The notes below the pieces were generated by a model. That model was not told the origin of the DNA and ran no database searches. It saw nothing but the letters and a program-made list of their open reading frames with translations. The translations under genes were made by a program, and so were the position numbers. Shown in pieces: positions 3,605 through 5,404 of a stretch of 5,404 nt of DNA; the first letter of the stretch is position 1; every line of letters starts with the position of its first letter. Location: contig JBJTTJ010000085.1 of assembly GCA_046080125.1 (NCBI GenBank), forward strand, positions 1 to 5,404. Reading direction: 5' to 3'. Origin of the DNA: Cuspidothrix sp046080125. Its GTDB lineage: Bacteria > Cyanobacteriota > Cyanobacteriia > Cyanobacteriales > Nostocaceae.

Positions 3605-5404
3605 CTAAGGAACATCAATGGGAATCAAACCATTTTCCGGCGCATAACTGGAAAAACAACCATCATCAGATAGCACCAAAACCAACCGCAGAGGATAATC
3701 TGGAGGTACTTGCAAATCAGCCCAAGGTACTGCTATTTCTAAACAAGTGCCTAAAGCAGCTTGGGCGCGAGTAGCACGAGGATACCATAAATGATCATTT
3801 CCAGCTTCTTTAAACTGCACTGATTGACTGAGTAAATTAACCTCTAAATGATGGTGAAATAGATAATTTAAAGGTGCGCTATCCGGTACTTCTGCTAAAG
3901 GGATGGAACTATTGACCATTGTTTTATCTGGATAATACCAAAGCAAATTCAACTCCGGTGGTAAATCTTTTCCAGCTACAGCACCAGATTTAAAATCAAC
4001 TCGCACATAAAAATTTAAGTGGTCTACACCATACCATAAACGCTGCACAATACTACTATTGTGCATTGTTCCCCTTGCACCACCTACTTCTATCCGTCCA
4101 GCTTTATCCCAGTCTTGCTCATCACCTTTACCATCTATAACAGGATGAATAAAGCCTTCTGGTCTATGCTCTGCACGGGCTTCATGAACCTCCACTGCCT
4201 TGAGCAGATATGCGGGTATAGGTTCATTTAAAGCTTTATAAATGCCATAGAGATGTTCTCGAAATAATTGGTCAAAAATCGCATCTTGGTTAGAAGAATG
4301 TCCTTCTCCAAACCACCAAAACCAGTCTGAACCTTCAGCAGCATATAAAGCTTCCCATGCTGCGGGATTATTTTCTTCTGTAGCTTCAGGATGGTTTGCT
4401 AAGACTTGTCTAGCGGCGGTGAGATAATCCCAGGCGCGGTTTTTTGCTGGATCTCCGATCCAAGTGGTAAAATTACCATCTACCCAAGAACCGCTATGGA
4501 GTTGTTTACCGGAAATGGTGGCAGTGGGTGGGTACTTTTCAATAAATTCCGAGACAGTAACAAGTTTGATATTGGGTTCATTGCTCAAACTTTCATACAA
4601 TGTTTCTAGAAAGTCCTTACCGTCGTGAGGATAAAATTCCCAGCAATTTTCCCCATCTAAGGCGATTGTCACCAACCAAGGTTGATTCTCTCTACTTTCT
4701 TTTTGTTTTTTACTAATTGCTTGTAAATGTCCAATTAAATCCGCTGCCGCTTTTTTCGTTGGCATTGTTCCGTAGGTAAAGCCAATTAAGTCTGATAATC
4801 TGTGATCACGGAAAACTATAGTTACCTCACCGGCTGGAGTTTGCAGACGATAGGGACGATATAGCAATTCTGGTTGTTGAACATTTCCTGCACCATCACG
4901 ATGGAAAAAGTGTTTTAAGGACCAACCTAAAACCGCTTCATCTGAGCAAATCCACTTAAAGCCTTGTTTGATGATATACGGTAAAATTTCTGGACTAACG
5001 GACTGTTCCGAAGGCCATAAACCTCTTGGTTCTTGTCCAAACCTATCTATATATAAATCCCAGGATTTTTGTAAATGTCTGGGTATATCTTCCACCCACT
5101 GAAATCGCTGCTTGGGTAATGTCATTTGCGGCACAGCTACCCGTCCCGAATTAGTATCAGCTAAGAGAGGTAAAATCGGATGAGTGTAGGGTGTAGTGGT
5201 AACTTCTAATTGGCCACTTTCCTGCATTTTCCGATGTTGGGGAATAATTTGACTGAGGATTTGGCGCTGTTTGGAATAAATGCGCTGGCGATCGCCTAAA
5301 CTAAAATTACGTCCTTGTTCTAACCACCCTGCAACTTCTGGATCATCCCAAAACAAAGGATCAATCCAAGCTAAATTATGCCAAGCCAGCAAATCCCCAT
5401 AATC
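3605..5404 (-). CDS. glycoside hydrolase family 57 protein (alpha-glucan active), 5' partial
   Basis: A GH57-type retaining enzyme, probably an alpha-amylase, amylopullulanase-like or glucanotransferase acting on glycogen or related alpha-glucans. The frame is open to the window edge (DYGD precedes the TTG at 5390-5392), so the true start and the N-terminal HQP motif lie outside. Residues below count from that TTG. Conserved region 2 is GQLEVTTTPYTHPILPLL (60-77). The probable nucleophile is E129 in GLWPSEQSVS and the probable acid/base is D246 in ALDGENCWE. An aromatic segment DWFWWFGEGHSSNQD (356-370) follows. After about residue 410 there is a beta-rich C-terminal domain beginning HPVIDGKGDEQDWDKAG, reminiscent of CBM9-like or glucodextranase-C domains. 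No signal peptide can be judged because the start is missing. No terminator hairpin is seen after the TAG stop. Exact substrate cannot be assigned from sequence. Confidence 0.9.
   Translation of the reverse strand, partial: DYGDLLAWHNLAWIDPLFWDDPEVAGWLEQGRNFSLGDRQRIYSKQRQILSQIIPQHRKMQESGQLEVTTTPYTHPILPLLADTNSGRVAVPQMTLPKQRFQWVEDIPRHLQKSWDLYIDRFGQEPRGLWPSEQSVSPEILPYIIKQGFKWICSDEAVLGWSLKHFFHRDGAGNVQQPELLYRPYRLQTPAGEVTIVFRDHRLSDLIGFTYGTMPTKKAAADLIGHLQAISKKQKESRENQPWLVTIALDGENCWEFYPHDGKDFLETLYESLSNEPNIKLVTVSEFIEKYPPTATISGKQLHSGSWVDGNFTTWIGDPAKNRAWDYLTAARQVLANHPEATEENNPAAWEALYAAEGSDWFWWFGEGHSSNQDAIFDQLFREHLYGIYKALNEPIPAYLLKAVEVHEARAEHRPEGFIHPVIDGKGDEQDWDKAGRIEVGGARGTMHNSSIVQRLWYGVDHLNFYVRVDFKSGAVAGKDLPPELNLLWYYPDKTMVNSSIPLAEVPDSAPLNYLFHHHLEVNLLSQSVQFKEAGNDHLWYPRATRAQAALGTCLEIAVPWADLQVPPDYPLRLVLVLSDDGCFSSYAPENGLIPIDVP
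5287..5296. repeat. extended HIP1 palindrome within the GH57 gene
   Basis: GGCGATCGCC, the 10-bp extended form of HIP1, lies inside the coding sequence, as is usual for this repeat in cyanobacteria. Confidence 0.9.

Noticed and set aside
3399..3774. Two 60-codon plus-strand open frames (3399-3581 and 3592-3774)
   Set aside because: The first covers the promoter region, tandem repeats and a HIP1 site. The second is antisense to the GH57 C-terminus. Neither has protein-like features.
4406..4609. Plus-strand open frame within the GH57 gene
   Set aside because: It is an antisense shadow of the GH57 coding sequence.

Overview
The window looks like chromosomal DNA of a filamentous, probably heterocyst-forming (Nostocales-type) cyanobacterium. 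The base composition is AT-rich. The HIP1 octamer GCGATCGC occurs three times. Intergenic DNA is full of small palindromic and tandem repeats of the kind common in Nostoc/Anabaena-like genomes, and the Uma2 nuclease and TumE toxin families are frequent in that group. The organism assignment is inference from style and gene content.

All recognisable genes lie on the minus strand. From right to left they are: a 5'-partial GH57 alpha-glucan hydrolase/transferase (3605-5404, running off the right edge); a two-gene toxin-antitoxin cassette of the TumE type, with the antitoxin-like gene (3089-3385) upstream of the toxin gene (2688-3068); a 3' gene remnant of unknown family (2287-2481); an intact Uma2/DUF820-family putative endonuclease with a coiled-coil tail (1353-2198); and a CheY-like receiver protein lacking its last helix (260-607). 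The genes seem functionally unrelated. Only the toxin-antitoxin pair looks like an operon.

The most informative part is the intergenic DNA. It holds three small inverted-repeat elements that resemble miniature transposable elements (MITEs). Element A (139-266) and element C (2542-2692) have imperfect terminal inverted repeats and TA at both borders, as expected for IS630/Tc1-mariner-like target duplication. Element B (964-1132) has near-perfect 20-bp terminal repeats and a 9-11 bp direct target duplication. It is inserted inside an older CCCTTAAAAAGGG-type palindrome and itself carries another G/C-rich palindrome. Elements A and C both abut minus-strand genes, and their terminal repeats supply the TAG stop codon of the receiver gene and the toxin gene.

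Other non-coding signals are a possible short plus-strand transcript ending in a good intrinsic terminator (about 748-837), a perfect 25-bp tandem duplication with an inverted partner beside the Uma2 gene, a three-copy 10-bp tandem repeat, and a palindrome over the candidate -10 box of the toxin-antitoxin operon. I see no CRISPR array, tRNA, rRNA or complete insertion sequence, and no gene cluster that amounts to an undescribed multi-gene system.
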